A DNA stretch of 64,000 nt, taken from Lysobacteraceae bacterium (GTDB lineage: Bacteria > Pseudomonadota > Gammaproteobacteria > Xanthomonadales > Xanthomonadaceae). The stretch is from assembly GCA_023954075.1 (NCBI GenBank), contig JAMLIV010000010.1, positions 1-64,000 of the forward strand, given 5' to 3'. This document shows positions 16,124 through 29,016 of this stretch, piece by piece (within the stretch, counting starts at the first letter, position 1; each line of letters begins with the position of its first letter). The translations under genes and the position numbers were made by a program. The notes beneath the pieces were generated by a model that was not told where the DNA came from, ran no database searches, and worked only from the letters and a program-made list of their open reading frames with translations.

Positions 16124-18853
16124 ATGACCACGCCCCCCGAACATGCGCCCGCGCCGCTGCGCGAAGTCAGCTTTGGTCCGCTCGACCAGCCGCTGAGCGA
16201 CGACGTCAACCGGCTCGGCGCCCTGGTCGGACAGATGCTGGCCGAACAGCGCGGCGACGACTTCCTGGCGCTGGTCGAATCGATCCGCACGGCGGCGATC
16301 CGACGGCGCGAGCAGGGCGAGTCCGAAGTCGTGCTGCGGCAGCACCTGGAAACGATGGCACCGGGCACCGCCGAAGCGGTGGTGCGCGCGTTTGCCGCCT
16401 ACTTCAACGCGGTGAACCTGGCCGAGCGGGTGCATCGCATCCGCCGCCGGCGCGATTACCAGCGCGTCGGCAGCGCGTCCCAGCCGGGCAGCCTGCACGC
16501 GGTGCTCGAGGCGCTGAAATCCGACGGCGTGGACCTCGACACCCTGGCGCAGTGGCTTCCGCGGCTGCAGCTCGAACTGGTGTTCACCGCGCATCCGACC
16601 GAGGCGATGCGCCGCGCGCTGCTGGAAAAGGAGCAGGACGTGGTGCGCGGGCTGATCGTGGGCATGGACCCGAGCCTCACGCCGCAGGAGCGCCACGCCG
16701 AGCGCGAGCGCATCCGCACCGCCATCACCGCCGCCTGGCAGACGGCCGAGAACCCGCCCACGCGCCCCACCGTCGCCGATGAGCTGGAGCACGTCGGGTT
16801 CTACCTGTCCGAGGTGATCTACCGCGTGCTGCCGGTCTTCCACGAAGCCCTGGACGAGGCGATCCAGTCGGTATACGGCACCCGCCTGCCGCTGCCGCGC
16901 GCCCTGGCGTTCGGGTCCTGGGTGGGCGGGGACATGGACGGCAATCCGAACGTCGGTGCCGCGACCATCGAGGCCGCGCTCACGCGCCAGCGCGAGATCG
17001 TGATCGGGGCCTATCGGCGCGACCTCGTGCGCCTGGCCAGCCTGCTGAGCCAGTCCGCCGAGCGGGCCGGCATCGATCCGGCCGTGCACGAGCGCATCGC
17101 ACACTACCGCGCGCGCTTTCCCGCGGTGGCGGCGAACGAGCGCGCGCGGCACGCCGACATGCCCTACCGCGCGCTGCTGGCGCTGCTCGACGCCCGGCTG
17201 GCGGCCACGGCCGCGGGCGACGCGGAAGGCTATGCGCGGCCCGGGGAGTTCGCTGCCGATCTGGCGCTGATCGGCACCAGTCTGGCCAACCATCGCGGCG
17301 AACATGCGGGCGGATTCAACCTGCAGCGGGTGCTGCACCGCCTGCACGCGTTCGGCTTTCATCTGGCCGCGCTCGACGTGCGGCAGGATGCCGCGGTGCA
17401 CGCGCAGGCGCTTGCGGTCTGTCTGGATGAAGAAGGTTTCGCCAGTACCGATCCGGCAGCCCGCGCCGCACGACTCACCGCGCTCCTGGCCGAGCCGGTG
17501 CCGGCGCGCGACATCGATGCCCTGCCCGAGCCCGCGCGCGGCACGCTGGCGGTGTTCCGCACCCTGGCCGCGGCGCGGCGCAGCTACGGCAGCGAGGCGC
17601 TGGGGCCCTACATCGTGAGCATGAGTCGCTGCGCCGCCGACGCGCTGGCGGTGCTGGCGCTGGCGCACCTGGCCGGCGACGACGCGGCGGCAACGGCGCT
17701 GGACGTGGCGCCGCTGTTCGAAACCGTTGCCGACCTGGAGGCCGCGCCCGAAGCCCTGCGCGCGCTGCTGTCCGAACCGCGCTATCGCGCCCACGTCGCG
17801 GCGCGCGGCGAGCAGCAGATGGTGATGCTGGGCTATTCGGACAGCGCCAAGGATGCCGGCATGCTGGCCTCGCGCTTTGCCCTGCAGCAGGCGCAGATCG
17901 CGCTGCTCGGCATCGGGCGCGAGTTCGGCGTGCGGATCGTGTTCTTCCACGGCCGCGGCGGCTCGATCAGCCGCGGCGGCGGCAAGACCGAGCACGCGGT
18001 GATCGCCGCGCCGCGCGGCAGCGTCGATGGCCACCTGCGCGTGACCGAGCAGGGCGAGGTGATCCACCGCCGCTACGGCATCCGCGCGCTGGCCTTGCGC
18101 AACTTCGAGCAGGTCGCGGGTGCCGTGCTGCGCGCCGGCCTGCGGCCGCGCAAGGCGGAGCCGCGCGAGGCGGTCTGGCGCGAGTTCGCCCGCGAGATGG
18201 CGCACGTCTCGCGCGATGCCTACCGTGCGCTGGTGCATGACGATGCCGATTTCCCCGCCTACTTCCGCGAGGCCACGCCCATCGACCTGATCGAGCGCCT
18301 GCGGCTGGGTTCGCGCCCGGCCAAGCGCGCCGGGACCGGCGACATCGGCGCGCTGCGCGCCATTCCCTGGGTATTCGCCTGGGCGCAGACCCGCGGCAAC
18401 CTGACCGCCTGGTACGGTGTGGGCAGCGGCCTGACGCACGGGCTCGCCACCTGGGGCCGCGAGGCGATGGCGGAAATGACCGCGCAGTGGCCGTTCTTCG
18501 CCACCCTGGTGGACGATGTGGAAATGGCCCTGGCCAAGGCCGATCCGGGCATCTTCGAGGGGTATTCGCGCCAGTCGCCCCTGCACGGGCGCATGTTCCC
18601 GCGCATCCGCGCCGAGTTCGAACGCACCTGTGCGGCCATCCTTGCGCTGCGCGATGCCGACGAACTGCTTTCGCTGGACCCGCGCCTGCGCCGCTCGATC
18701 CGCCTGCGCAATCCCTACGTCGATCCGGTCAACCTTCTGCAGCAGAGCCTGCTGCGCCGCTGGCGCGCCGACGGCCGCCCCGACGACGCCACCTACCGCG
18801 CCCTGGTGGCCACGGTGAACGGCATCAGCGCCGGCATCCAGAACACCGGCTAG
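16124..18853 (+). CDS. ppc: Phosphoenolpyruvate carboxylase
   Basis: A 909-residue enzyme that carboxylates phosphoenolpyruvate to oxaloacetate, refilling the TCA cycle. Signatures: VFTAHPTEA (catalytic histidine region, about residue 157), FGSWVGGDMDGNPNV, YSDSAKDAG, and FHGRGGSISRGGGKTE (glycine-rich PEP loop). It ends NGISAGIQNTG, the typical C-terminal QNTG, so it is complete. It converges with cysK, only one base separating the stops, with no room for a dedicated terminator between them. Confidence 0.98.
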   Translation: MTTPPEHAPAPLREVSFGPLDQPLSDDVNRLGALVGQMLAEQRGDDFLALVESIRTAAIRRREQGESEVVLRQHLETMAPGTAEAVVRAFAAYFNAVNLAERVHRIRRRRDYQRVGSASQPGSLHAVLEALKSDGVDLDTLAQWLPRLQLELVFTAHPTEAMRRALLEKEQDVVRGLIVGMDPSLTPQERHAERERIRTAITAAWQTAENPPTRPTVADELEHVGFYLSEVIYRVLPVFHEALDEAIQSVYGTRLPLPRALAFGSWVGGDMDGNPNVGAATIEAALTRQREIVIGAYRRDLVRLASLLSQSAERAGIDPAVHERIAHYRARFPAVAANERARHADMPYRALLALLDARLAATAAGDAEGYARPGEFAADLALIGTSLANHRGEHAGGFNLQRVLHRLHAFGFHLAALDVRQDAAVHAQALAVCLDEEGFASTDPAARAARLTALLAEPVPARDIDALPEPARGTLAVFRTLAAARRSYGSEALGPYIVSMSRCAADALAVLALAHLAGDDAAATALDVAPLFETVADLEAAPEALRALLSEPRYRAHVAARGEQQMVMLGYSDSAKDAGMLASRFALQQAQIALLGIGREFGVRIVFFHGRGGSISRGGGKTEHAVIAAPRGSVDGHLRVTEQGEVIHRRYGIRALALRNFEQVAGAVLRAGLRPRKAEPREAVWREFAREMAHVSRDAYRALVHDDADFPAYFREATPIDLIERLRLGSRPAKRAGTGDIGALRAIPWVFAWAQTRGNLTAWYGVGSGLTHGLATWGREAMAEMTAQWPFFATLVDDVEMALAKADPGIFEGYSRQSPLHGRMFPRIRAEFERTCAAILALRDADELLSLDPRLRRSIRLRNPYVDPVNLLQQSLLRRWRADGRPDDATYRALVATVNGISAGIQNTG

Positions 18854-18854
18854 T

Positions 18855-19814
18855 TCACCCCAGCGAAGCCAGCCACTCGTCGTCCGATCCCTCGTTCACG
18901 CCCTCGAACAGCACCGTGGACAGGTAACGCTCGCCGGTATCCGGAAACACCGTCAGCACGACGGAGCCTTCGGGCGCGCGCTGCGCCACGCGCAAGGCCA
19001 CGGCGGCGGTGGCACCGGCCGAAATGCCGACGAAAATCCCTTCTTCGATCGCCAGCCGGCGCGCGGTGGCGATGGCCTCCTCGTCGCTGACGGTGAGCAC
19101 CTCGTCGGCCAGCTCGCGATTGAGCACCGCCGGCAGGAAGTCCGGAGTCCAGCCCTGGACCTTGTGCGGCTTCCACTCGGCCCCGCCCAGCAGCGAGGCG
19201 CTCGCAGGTTCCGCCGCAATGATCCTCACCTCCGGCCGCGCCACGCGCAGCACTTCGCCCACGCCGGTGAAGGTGCCGCCGGTGCCCCAGCCGGAGACGA
19301 AGCAGTCGAGCCGGCGGCCGGCGAAGTCCTGGATGACCTCGCCGCCGGTGGTGCTGCGGTGGTAGGCGGGGTTGGCCGGATTGGCGAATTGGTCGGCGAG
19401 AAACCAGCCGTGCCTTTCGGCCAGCTCGCGCGCCTTCGCCACCGCGCCGGTGGTGCGCGCGGCGGCGGGTGTCAGGATCACCCGGGCACCATAGGCGCGC
19501 ATCAGCTTGCGGCGCTCGATCGAGAAGGTTTCGGTCATCACCGCGACGAAGCGGTAGCCGCGCGCCGCGGCCACCATCGCCAGCGCCACGCCGGTATTGC
19601 CGGAAGTGGCCTCGACGATGGTATCCCCGGGCGCAAGCACGCCGCGCTGCTCGGCATCGAGCACGATCGCCAGGGCCAGGCGATCCTTCACCGAACCGCC
19701 GGGATTGAAGGACTCGATCTTGGCGTAGACCGTGGCGTGCGCGGGAGCGACCCGGTTGAGGCGCACGATCGGGGTGCGGCCGATGGTGTCGACGATGGAG
19801 TGGTACAGGGCCAT
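18855..19814 (-). CDS. cysK: Cysteine synthase (O-acetylserine sulfhydrylase)
   Basis: A 319-residue PLP enzyme that makes cysteine from O-acetylserine and sulfide. The PLP lysine is K43 (FNPGGSVKDR); TSGNTGVALA binds the substrate carboxylate and GTGGTFTGV the PLP phosphate. The start at 19814 is set by a strong ribosome site (GAGGAGG, 5 bases upstream) and by the conserved MALYHSIVDTIG N-terminus; a longer frame to 19910 is unsupported. It is CysK-like rather than CysM-like in the GTGGTFTG loop. It is divergent from the cysB-like regulator, a typical regulatory arrangement. Confidence 0.93.
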   Translation of the reverse strand: MALYHSIVDTIGRTPIVRLNRVAPAHATVYAKIESFNPGGSVKDRLALAIVLDAEQRGVLAPGDTIVEATSGNTGVALAMVAAARGYRFVAVMTETFSIERRKLMRAYGARVILTPAAARTTGAVAKARELAERHGWFLADQFANPANPAYHRSTTGGEVIQDFAGRRLDCFVSGWGTGGTFTGVGEVLRVARPEVRIIAAEPASASLLGGAEWKPHKVQGWTPDFLPAVLNRELADEVLTVSDEEAIATARRLAIEEGIFVGISAGATAAVALRVAQRAPEGSVVLTVFPDTGERYLSTVLFEGVNEGSDDEWLASLG

Positions 19815-20003
19815 GGAAGCCTCCTCGAATGACGTCGGGCGCAGCCCGGGACCCGTGCATGGTGCGCGCCCGCGGCCGTCCGGGTAAATGGCGGACTCAC
19901 GTTTCTTCATGCTTTCCGGTTATAAGTACGCATCGGCACATCCTTGGACGCCGCCGCGGCGCGCGCCGTAGCGTGCCGCTCGATCCCTACATTCCACGCC
20001 GCC
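19815..20003. promoter_or_regulatory. Divergent cysK-cysB intergenic control region
   Basis: These 189 bases hold the start sites of both cysK (leftward) and the cysB-like gene (rightward). It contains the locally AT-rich run GGTTATAAGTACG at about 19918-19930, the most likely -10 area in either direction, and the cysK ribosome site GAGGAGG. No clear -35 or defined CysB site can be named by eye. Autoregulation is inferred from the arrangement. Confidence 0.4.
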
Positions 20004-20969
20004 ATGACACTCACCCAGCTTCGCTATCTCGTTGCCATCGCCGACGCCGGCCTCAACATCACCCAGGCGGCCGAGCGCGTGCACGCGACCCAGCCGGGGC
20101 TGTCCAAGCAGCTCAAGCAGCTGGAGGACGAACTGGGCTTCCAGCTCTTCCTGCGCCGTGGCCGCAGCCTGGACGCGATCACGGTGCCGGGCGTGGAAGT
20201 GATCGCGCGCGCCCGCAAGGTGCTGCTGGAAGCCGGCAATATCCGGGCGCTGGCGGCCAACCTGCGCGGGGAAATCCAGGGCGAGCTGGCGATCGGCACC
20301 ACCCACACCCAGGCGCGCTACGTGCTGCCGCCGGCGATCGGGCCGCTGCGCGAGCGCTTCCCGGAGGTGAGCATCCACATCGTTCCGACCGGCGAGGGCG
20401 AGGCGCTGGCCGAACTCGGGCGCGGAGCGGATCTGGCCCTGGTCAGCAGCTCCGGTGCGCCGCCGGCCGGCGGTGTCGCGGTGCCTCTGTACTCCTGGCG
20501 GCGGGTGGTGATGGTGCCGCGCGGGCATGCGCTGGCGCGCCTCGATCGCGCGCCGACGCTGGAGGAGCTGGCGCGCGAACCCATCGTCAGCTACGAATCC
20601 TCGCTCAGGCCCGAATCCTCCCTGCGCGCGGCCTTCGCGCGCGCCGGCCTGGAGCCGCGCATCGCCTTCACCGCGCGCGACGCCGACCTCATCAAGACCT
20701 ATGTGCGTGCCGGCCTGGGCATCGGCGTGCTGGCGGAAATGGCGGTGTCGGCACAGGATGATCCGGATCTGGTGCCGCTTCCGGCCACCGATCATTTCCC
20801 CGCGTGCATGGCCTGGGGCGTACTGCCGCGCGAGCGGGTTCCGCGCAACTACACGCTCACCCTGCTCACCCTGCTCGCGCCGCAGTTCGACGAGCGCGAC
20901 CTGCGGCGCGCGCTGCAGGGCACCTTCGAAGGCCCGTGGCCCGCGGCACCGGCCTGGGCACAGCGCTGA
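20004..20969 (+). CDS. cysB: LysR-family regulator, CysB-like
   Basis: A 321-residue LysR regulator. The helix-turn-helix (LNITQAAERVHATQPGLSKQ) is at about residues 18-37. The effector domain begins with IGTTHTQARYVLPPAI, the CysB/Cbl hallmark in which TTHTQARY contributes to sulfate, thiosulfate or acetylserine binding. It is predicted to activate sulfur assimilation and cysteine synthesis. The ATG at 20004 gives the standard start MTLTQLRYLVAI; the 20-residue upstream extension is not conserved in style. Divergent from cysK. Confidence 0.92.
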   Translation: MTLTQLRYLVAIADAGLNITQAAERVHATQPGLSKQLKQLEDELGFQLFLRRGRSLDAITVPGVEVIARARKVLLEAGNIRALAANLRGEIQGELAIGTTHTQARYVLPPAIGPLRERFPEVSIHIVPTGEGEALAELGRGADLALVSSSGAPPAGGVAVPLYSWRRVVMVPRGHALARLDRAPTLEELAREPIVSYESSLRPESSLRAAFARAGLEPRIAFTARDADLIKTYVRAGLGIGVLAEMAVSAQDDPDLVPLPATDHFPACMAWGVLPRERVPRNYTLTLLTLLAPQFDERDLRRALQGTFEGPWPAAPAWAQR

Positions 20970-21002
20970 GCCGCAACGCCGCGCACCGGCGGCGACCGGC
21001 GT

Positions 21003-23605
<2,603 letters not shown>

Positions 23606-23606
<1 letters not shown>

Positions 23607-26605
23607 CAGAGCACCGCCGAATTGAAGTCGAAGTCCAGCGAACTGCCGGCCGACTGCACCAGGTTCCCCTGGATGAAGTCGATGCCCGACATCCAGAGCA
23701 CCGCCGCGGTGCGCGTATCCTCGACGCGCGGGGCGACGACACCCACGGCGCGGTCGTGCATGTGGTCGACGAGCCGGTTGAACGCGCTGCGCTGCTCGCT
23801 GTCGCCCAGTCGGGTGATCAGGTCGGGGGCGACCTTGACCAAATCAACCGGCAGCACGTGGAGGATGCCGTCCTGGTCTTCGCTGCCGCGATAGCGGCTC
23901 AGGCAAAAGCGCACGCCGCGCACGACAAGATCGGTGCACACCGCATGCACCCGATCCAGGTCGAGGCCGATTTCGTCGGCATCGATCTCGACCACCAGGG
24001 ATTCCCCGAGCTGTCCGGGGCCGGAGATCCGCTCGGCCATCCAGGTGACGTAACCGTCCTGGCACAGGGCCTCCACCGACTGGTTGACGAAGAGCGTCAC
24101 GCTCCTGGCCATGGCCATGCGGTTGGCGATCACCTCCAGCGCCCGCGCCAGCACCCAGCGATCGAACTCCGGCAGGCGTCCGGCGCGACGCACTACCGGC
24201 AGCAGCGCACTGGCCGGAATCATCTCGCCATCGGGCGCATGCAGGCGCAGCAGGGTCTGGTACTGCGCCTGTTCGCCGCCCTGCAGCGCGACGATCGGCT
24301 GGAAGTCCAGATCCAGCCGGCCCGGCTGGAAGGCATCGTCCAGCAGCGCAAGGACCCGCGCCGACTGCCCGTGCTCCGGCGCGGCGGGTGCCGACGGCGG
24401 CGGTACCGGCACGGCCGGCCGGGGCGCAGGCTCCTCCATCCGCGATGCGTGCTCGGCGGCATTGAGGATCGCCGCAGCGTCGGCGTAGGGCAGGCGCAAA
24501 TCCGCGGCACCGACGACCAGATCGAGCCGGACATTTTCCCGAGGCGTTTCGAAGGAATGCTGGCGAATGGCCTCGCGCAGCTGCTCGCCGTCGGCACGCA
24601 GCTGCTCGATGTCGGCGGCGGCATCGAAGATCAGGAAGCAGCCATCACCGTAGCGGCTGGCCATGGCACCGGATCCGAGCTGCGCCACGATGAACTGCGC
24701 CACGTCCTCCAGCAGCTCCTCGGCCGTGGTCAGCCCCAGCCTCTGACGCAAGACGGGTACGTTTTCCACGCCCAGGAACATCACCCCGCCGCGACGCCGC
24801 GACGGCTCGGCCTCGACCAGCGCCTGCTCCAGGCGCTCCAGCATGGCGGCGCGGAAGTGCAGACCGGTGCCGCTGTCGAACGGTTCGGGCTTGGCCACCT
24901 GCGCCGCGCGCCCGCGGATCGAGCGCGCCCGCCGCACGCGGTTGGTCACCGCCGCGATCAGGTGCCGGGGGCGGATCGGCTTGGACAGGAAATCATCGCC
25001 GCCGGCGCTGAGCGCTTCGTAGTGCTTGTCCTCGTCGCTCTCGCCGGACAGGAACACGATCGGCGTATGCAGGAACTCGTCGCGCTCGCGGATCAGCGCG
25101 GTCAGTTCGGCACCGTTGCAATCGGGCATGTAGAGGTCCATCAGCACCAGATCCGGCTGGAAACGCTGCATGGCCTCCATCACGCGCAGGCCATCCTCCA
25201 CCACCTCGGCCTCCATCCCGGCATTGCGCAGGATCGACTCGGCGAACAGGCCCTGGGCATGGTCGTCTTCCACGATCAGGATGCGATAGCGGTCATCGGC
25301 ACCGGCACGCACGAGCTGCTCGATCCGCGCCAGCACGGCGTCGGAGGTCTGCGCCCCGAACAGCAGCGCGTCAGCACCGGCACGCCGCGCCGCAATGCGC
25401 GTCGCCATGGTGTCGGCCTGGCACAGCACCATCAGGCGAATCGGGCCGTTGGCCTTCTGGCGCGCGGTGCGCAGTGCGCTGGCCAGAGGTTCCAGATCGG
25501 CTTCGAATTCGGCGTCGATGATCACGATGTCGGGCGTCAGCGCGCCCAATACCTCGCCCAGTTCCTCGGCGTTTTCCAACAGCTCCAGTTCGTAGCCCAG
25601 GACCTCCAGGCGCTGGTCCAGCTCGATCGCCAGTTCGCCGCTCGCGGTCAGGTGATAGATGCGGGTTCCGGCCCCCGAGACCAGGGTGGGGCGCGTCGAT
25701 TCGCCCGCGTCGGCGGCGACGATGGCGGGCGCGGGACCCGAAGTCGGCGTTGCGACGGGTTTGGGCACCGGCGCGACCGGGGTCGCGTCCGTGGACGGGC
25801 TGCGTGGAGCCGCCGGCACCGCGGGTGCGGGTGCATCGGGCATCGCGCCAGCGGGCACCGGCGGCGCACGGGTCGCCTCCCAGAATGCGTCCAGCGACAG
25901 GTCGGGAGCCGGGGCCGACGGGGCAGCCATGTTCCAGTCGTAGTCGCCGGAAGGTTCCGGGTCGGTGACCGCTTCGATGAAATCGTCGGGCGGCTCGAAG
26001 GACTCGCGCTCCGGTCCCGCTACGGCGGCATAGTGCGGCGCGATGCGCTCGTGCACGATCTCCAGCTTCGCGCCGCTGCCGCCGGCACTGGCCAGCATCG
26101 CGCCCAGATCGATTTGCGCAAGACCGAGCAGGTCGGCGTCGGCGTCGACCGAAGCCACACCCTCTTCCGACCACGACTGCGGCGGCGCATCGTCGGCCCA
26201 GCGTCGCCAGAATCCCGGGGGCGGAACTTCGATGCGGTCATTCTCGCTGCGGCGAACCTCCAGTTCGGCCGGGCGACCGTCGTCCTGCCCGGTTTCGAGC
26301 GCCCCGAGCAGCGCCAGCAGCGTGCTGCGGGACTCGGCATCGGGTGCGTCCGGCTGCGCCAGCGCCGCCCCGACGGCTTCGCTCAGGGACAGCAGCGCAA
26401 CGGAGTCGAACTGCGGCTCGGCACTGGACGCCTGATCCAGCAACCGGACCAGGTCGCGCTGCAGCAGCCACACCGAATTGACATCCCACGCCTGCCCGCA
26501 CAGGTGCACGATGCGCGCGCGCACCTCACGGAGGCGTTGGGCGTAGTAGGCGGCAAACACGGGTGAGCGGAACGTCGTGTCTGCCGGATCAGCCTGCAGG
26601 TGCAT
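23606..26605 (-). CDS. Double-receiver protein with degenerate GGDEF and EAL domains (FimX-like)
   Basis: A 999-residue cytoplasmic protein. In order: a helical N-terminal segment, a Pro/Ala-rich linker (about 245-300), a receiver-like domain (about 315-435, PDIVIIDAEF), a full receiver (about 438-560, ILIVEDD and VLMDLYMPD), a GGDEF fold whose signature is degraded to RYGDGC (about 652), and an EAL fold (about 755-995). The catalytic EAL reads QTL in YQTLLRL, and the DDFGTG loop reads SRYRGSE. Neither cyclic-di-GMP synthesis nor hydrolysis is expected; a binding or scaffold role as in FimX is likely. The coupled hybrid kinase is the natural phospho-donor. Confidence 0.85.
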
Positions 26606-26638
26606 GGTGCGGCGCGCTTCCTCCCCTGAACGGTGTGA

Positions 26639-27247
26639 CTATACCCGCGCCGGATTGCCGCTGTCAGGCCGGGGCTGACGCGAGCGCCAACGCCAGACCC
26701 GGCGCGCCAGCCAGAAGACCACCAGCGCGGCCCCGATCGTCAGCGACAGGAGCAGGCCCAGCGCCAGCCAGGGATGTGCGAACACCAGCGCCAGCGTCCC
26801 AAGCGCCAGCGTGTCCTCGCCCACCGAGGTGACCAGGTTGCTGACCGGCTCGGGCGAGGTATTGAGTACCGCACGGGCACCGGACTTGAGCGAATGGCTG
26901 AGCAGGGCCGCGCCGCCGCCGGCCGCGGCCCAACCCAGCGCCATTTCGCCCTCGGGGCCAGCCAGCGCCGCGCTGGCCAGAAAGGCGCCGGCGGGAACCC
27001 GCAGCACCGTCTGCAGCAGATCCCAGACCGAATCCACGCCCGGGATCTTGTCGGTGCCGAACTCGACCACGGCCAGCAGGCCGGAAACGCCCAGCACCCA
27101 GGGCGACTGGCACAGGGCCAGCGCGCCGGGCAGTTCGATCCATCCGAAGTAGCCGGCCAGTCCCAGTCCGAACACGGTCAGGTAGGCGCGAATGCCGGCC
27201 AGCCAGGCCAGAGTGATACCCAGCGCGAACACCTGTGCCTCGCTCAT
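26639..27247 (-). CDS. DUF4126-type integral membrane protein
   Basis: A 202-residue protein with about five hydrophobic segments, beginning MSEAQVFALGITLAWLAGIRAYLTVFGLG. The glycine-rich stretches, the DKIPGVDSVWDLLQT loop and NLVTSVGEDTLAL resemble the DUF4126 family of bacterial membrane proteins, whose function is unknown. The start at 27247 is chosen because GAGGAGAAGG lies 3-4 bases ahead of it; an ATG at 27265 lacks a ribosome site. It is divergent from the DUF6776-bactofilin operon. Confidence 0.75.
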   Translation of the reverse strand: MSEAQVFALGITLAWLAGIRAYLTVFGLGLAGYFGWIELPGALALCQSPWVLGVSGLLAVVEFGTDKIPGVDSVWDLLQTVLRVPAGAFLASAALAGPEGEMALGWAAAGGGAALLSHSLKSGARAVLNTSPEPVSNLVTSVGEDTLALGTLALVFAHPWLALGLLLSLTIGAALVVFWLARRVWRWRSRQPRPDSGNPARV

Positions 27248-27401
27248 TGCCTTCTCCTCGTGCATGGATGCAGGTCCCGGAATGCGCGCGCCGGATCCTC
27301 CGTGACGGCACGAGTATAGGCTCCGCCCGGTTGACGCGCTGGCGTCGCGGTGGCTAACTGACTGGCCGTTTCACGCCGCGCCCCGCCTGCCTGCGCCGCC
27401 G

Positions 27402-28130
27402 ATGCCTCCTCGTTCCCGACCCCGCCTGATCATCACCGAGAATCGCCCCGGCGCACGCTGGCGCGCCGTGCTGCTGGTGCTGGTCTGGATCGCCACGGTG
27501 GCCGTCGCGGCGTGGTCCGGCGCGCGCTGGGCCTCGCCGGATGCCGGCGCACTGCGTGATGGGCTCGACGCTTTGCAGGAAGAGCACGCCAAGTCGCTGC
27601 AGCGCATCGATCGCCTGATCCAGAAGCAGACCACGCTGGAGCGCTCGGCCCAGGTCGAACGCGATGCCGCGCGCGCGCTGCAGGACACCCTGGCCGAACG
27701 CGACGCCGAACTGGCGTCCCTGCGCAACGATGTGGCTTTCTTCGAGCGCCTCGCCGGCAACACCGCCCAGCGCCAACCCCTCGCGGTGCACAGTCTTTCG
27801 CTCGAGCCTCTGGGCGACGGCGGCTGGCGGTATCTGCTCATCCTGACCCAGAACCTGAAGAAGGCGGCGATCAGCAAGGGCAGCTTCACCCTGCAGGTGG
27901 AGGGCTCGCAGGGCGGCGCGCTGCGCACTCTGGAGTGGACCGACCTGGTCCAGAAGCCCGATGCGGCGGCGCTGCCGTTCTCCTTCAAGTATTTCCAGCA
28001 GATCGAAGGCAGCATCGCGCTGCCGCCGGATTTTATTCCGCATCGCGTGCGGGTGAACGTCCGTTCCAACCAGGGCCAGACCGAACAGGTCGTGCCCTGG
28101 CCCGACGCCTCTTCCTCCGGAGTGTCCTGA
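27402..28130 (+). CDS. Membrane-anchored coiled-coil protein (DUF6776-like)
   Basis: A 242-residue protein: a basic cytoplasmic start, one membrane segment (about residues 21-42), a long coiled coil (about 50-115), and a beta-rich domain (about 125-235, VHSLSLEPLGDGGWRYLLIL). This architecture and the position directly before a bactofilin gene match the DUF6776 proteins found beside bactofilin and erpA in many gammaproteobacteria. Its role is unknown; a link between the bactofilin scaffold and the envelope is an inference. The bactofilin start is 3 bases after this stop. Confidence 0.75.
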   Translation: MPPRSRPRLIITENRPGARWRAVLLVLVWIATVAVAAWSGARWASPDAGALRDGLDALQEEHAKSLQRIDRLIQKQTTLERSAQVERDAARALQDTLAERDAELASLRNDVAFFERLAGNTAQRQPLAVHSLSLEPLGDGGWRYLLILTQNLKKAAISKGSFTLQVEGSQGGALRTLEWTDLVQKPDAAALPFSFKYFQQIEGSIALPPDFIPHRVRVNVRSNQGQTEQVVPWPDASSSGVS

Positions 28131-28133
28131 CCC

Positions 28134-28556
28134 ATGGTGTTTGGCGACAAGAAAAAGGCCGCGCGCGCGGTCGGCAGCGTGGAAACCCTGATCGGCTCGC
28201 AGGTCCGCATCCGCGGCGACCTGGAGTTCAGCGGCGGCCTGTACGTGGACGGCTCGATCCACGGCGCGGTCACCGCGGCGGCCGACGGCCCCGGCGCGGT
28301 GCTGACCCTGGCCGAGGCGGGCCGCATCGAGGGCGAGGTGCGCGCGCCGGTGATCATCCTCAACGGCACCCTGGTCGGCGACGTGCACGCCAGCCAGCGC
28401 GTCGAGCTGGGGCCGACCGCGCGCGTCGAGGGCAACATCTACTACGCCGTGGTGGAAATGGTGGCCGGCGCCACCGTGACCGGCCGCCTGATCCACGACG
28501 ACGGCAAGCCGCGCCAGCTCACCGGCCCCGGGGCGGAAAACGCCACTGCCACCTGA
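28134..28556 (+). CDS. Bactofilin (polymer-forming cytoskeletal protein)
   Basis: A 140-residue bactofilin: a short basic N-terminus, then a right-handed beta-helix core (residues about 18-120) with regularly spaced hydrophobics and glycines ([52 protein letters not shown]). Bactofilins self-assemble without nucleotides into membrane-associated filaments that position cell wall enzymes. It is probably translated with the DUF6776-like gene (3-base gap) and followed by erpA. Confidence 0.93.
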   Translation: MVFGDKKKAARAVGSVETLIGSQVRIRGDLEFSGGLYVDGSIHGAVTAAADGPGAVLTLAEAGRIEGEVRAPVIILNGTLVGDVHASQRVELGPTARVEGNIYYAVVEMVAGATVTGRLIHDDGKPRQLTGPGAENATAT

Positions 28557-28611
28557 CCGGGAGCGGGCCGCGCGCGAGATTTTCCCCGCGCGCTGTCCTA
28601 TCCTTGCGCTT

Positions 28612-28995
28612 ATGCACATCCAGCCCCTCCCCTTGCCCGGCACCGCTGCCGCTCCCGCCACCGCGGCGTCGCCGATTCGCTTCAGCGCCCTGGCGGCCGC
28701 CAAGGTCGGCGAGCTGATCCGCGAGGAAAGCAACGCCGATCTCAAGCTGCGCGTCTACATTTCCGGCGGTGGCTGCTCGGGCTTCCAGTACGGCTTCGAA
28801 TTCGACGAAGAGCAGGCCGAGGACGACATCGCGGTGGAACGCGACGGCGCGGTGCTGCTGGTCGATCCACTGAGCCTGCAATACCTGCACGGGGCCGAGG
28901 TGGACTACGCCGAAAGCCTGCAGGGTGCGCAGTTCGTGATCCGCAATCCGAACGCCAAGACCACCTGCGGCTGCGGGTCCTCCTTCTCGGCCTGA
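28612..28995 (+). CDS. erpA: Iron-sulfur cluster insertion protein ErpA
   Basis: A 127-residue A-type carrier that delivers iron-sulfur clusters to apo-proteins such as IspG/IspH. The three ligand cysteines are C55 ([12 protein letters not shown]) and C119/C121 (TTCGCGSSF). The N-terminus is about 12 residues longer than in E. coli. The gene follows the bactofilin gene after 55 bases, an association common in gammaproteobacteria, so it may be read from the same promoter. Confidence 0.96.
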   Translation: MHIQPLPLPGTAAAPATAASPIRFSALAAAKVGELIREESNADLKLRVYISGGGCSGFQYGFEFDEEQAEDDIAVERDGAVLLVDPLSLQYLHGAEVDYAESLQGAQFVIRNPNAKTTCGCGSSFSA

Positions 28996-29016
28996 ACGCG
29001 CAGGCCGCGCCGCGCC

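Noticed and set aside
15854-18586. 910-codon open frame on the minus strand
   Set aside because: Antisense to ppc, which is complete and unmistakable; the composition is typical of shadow frames in high-GC DNA.
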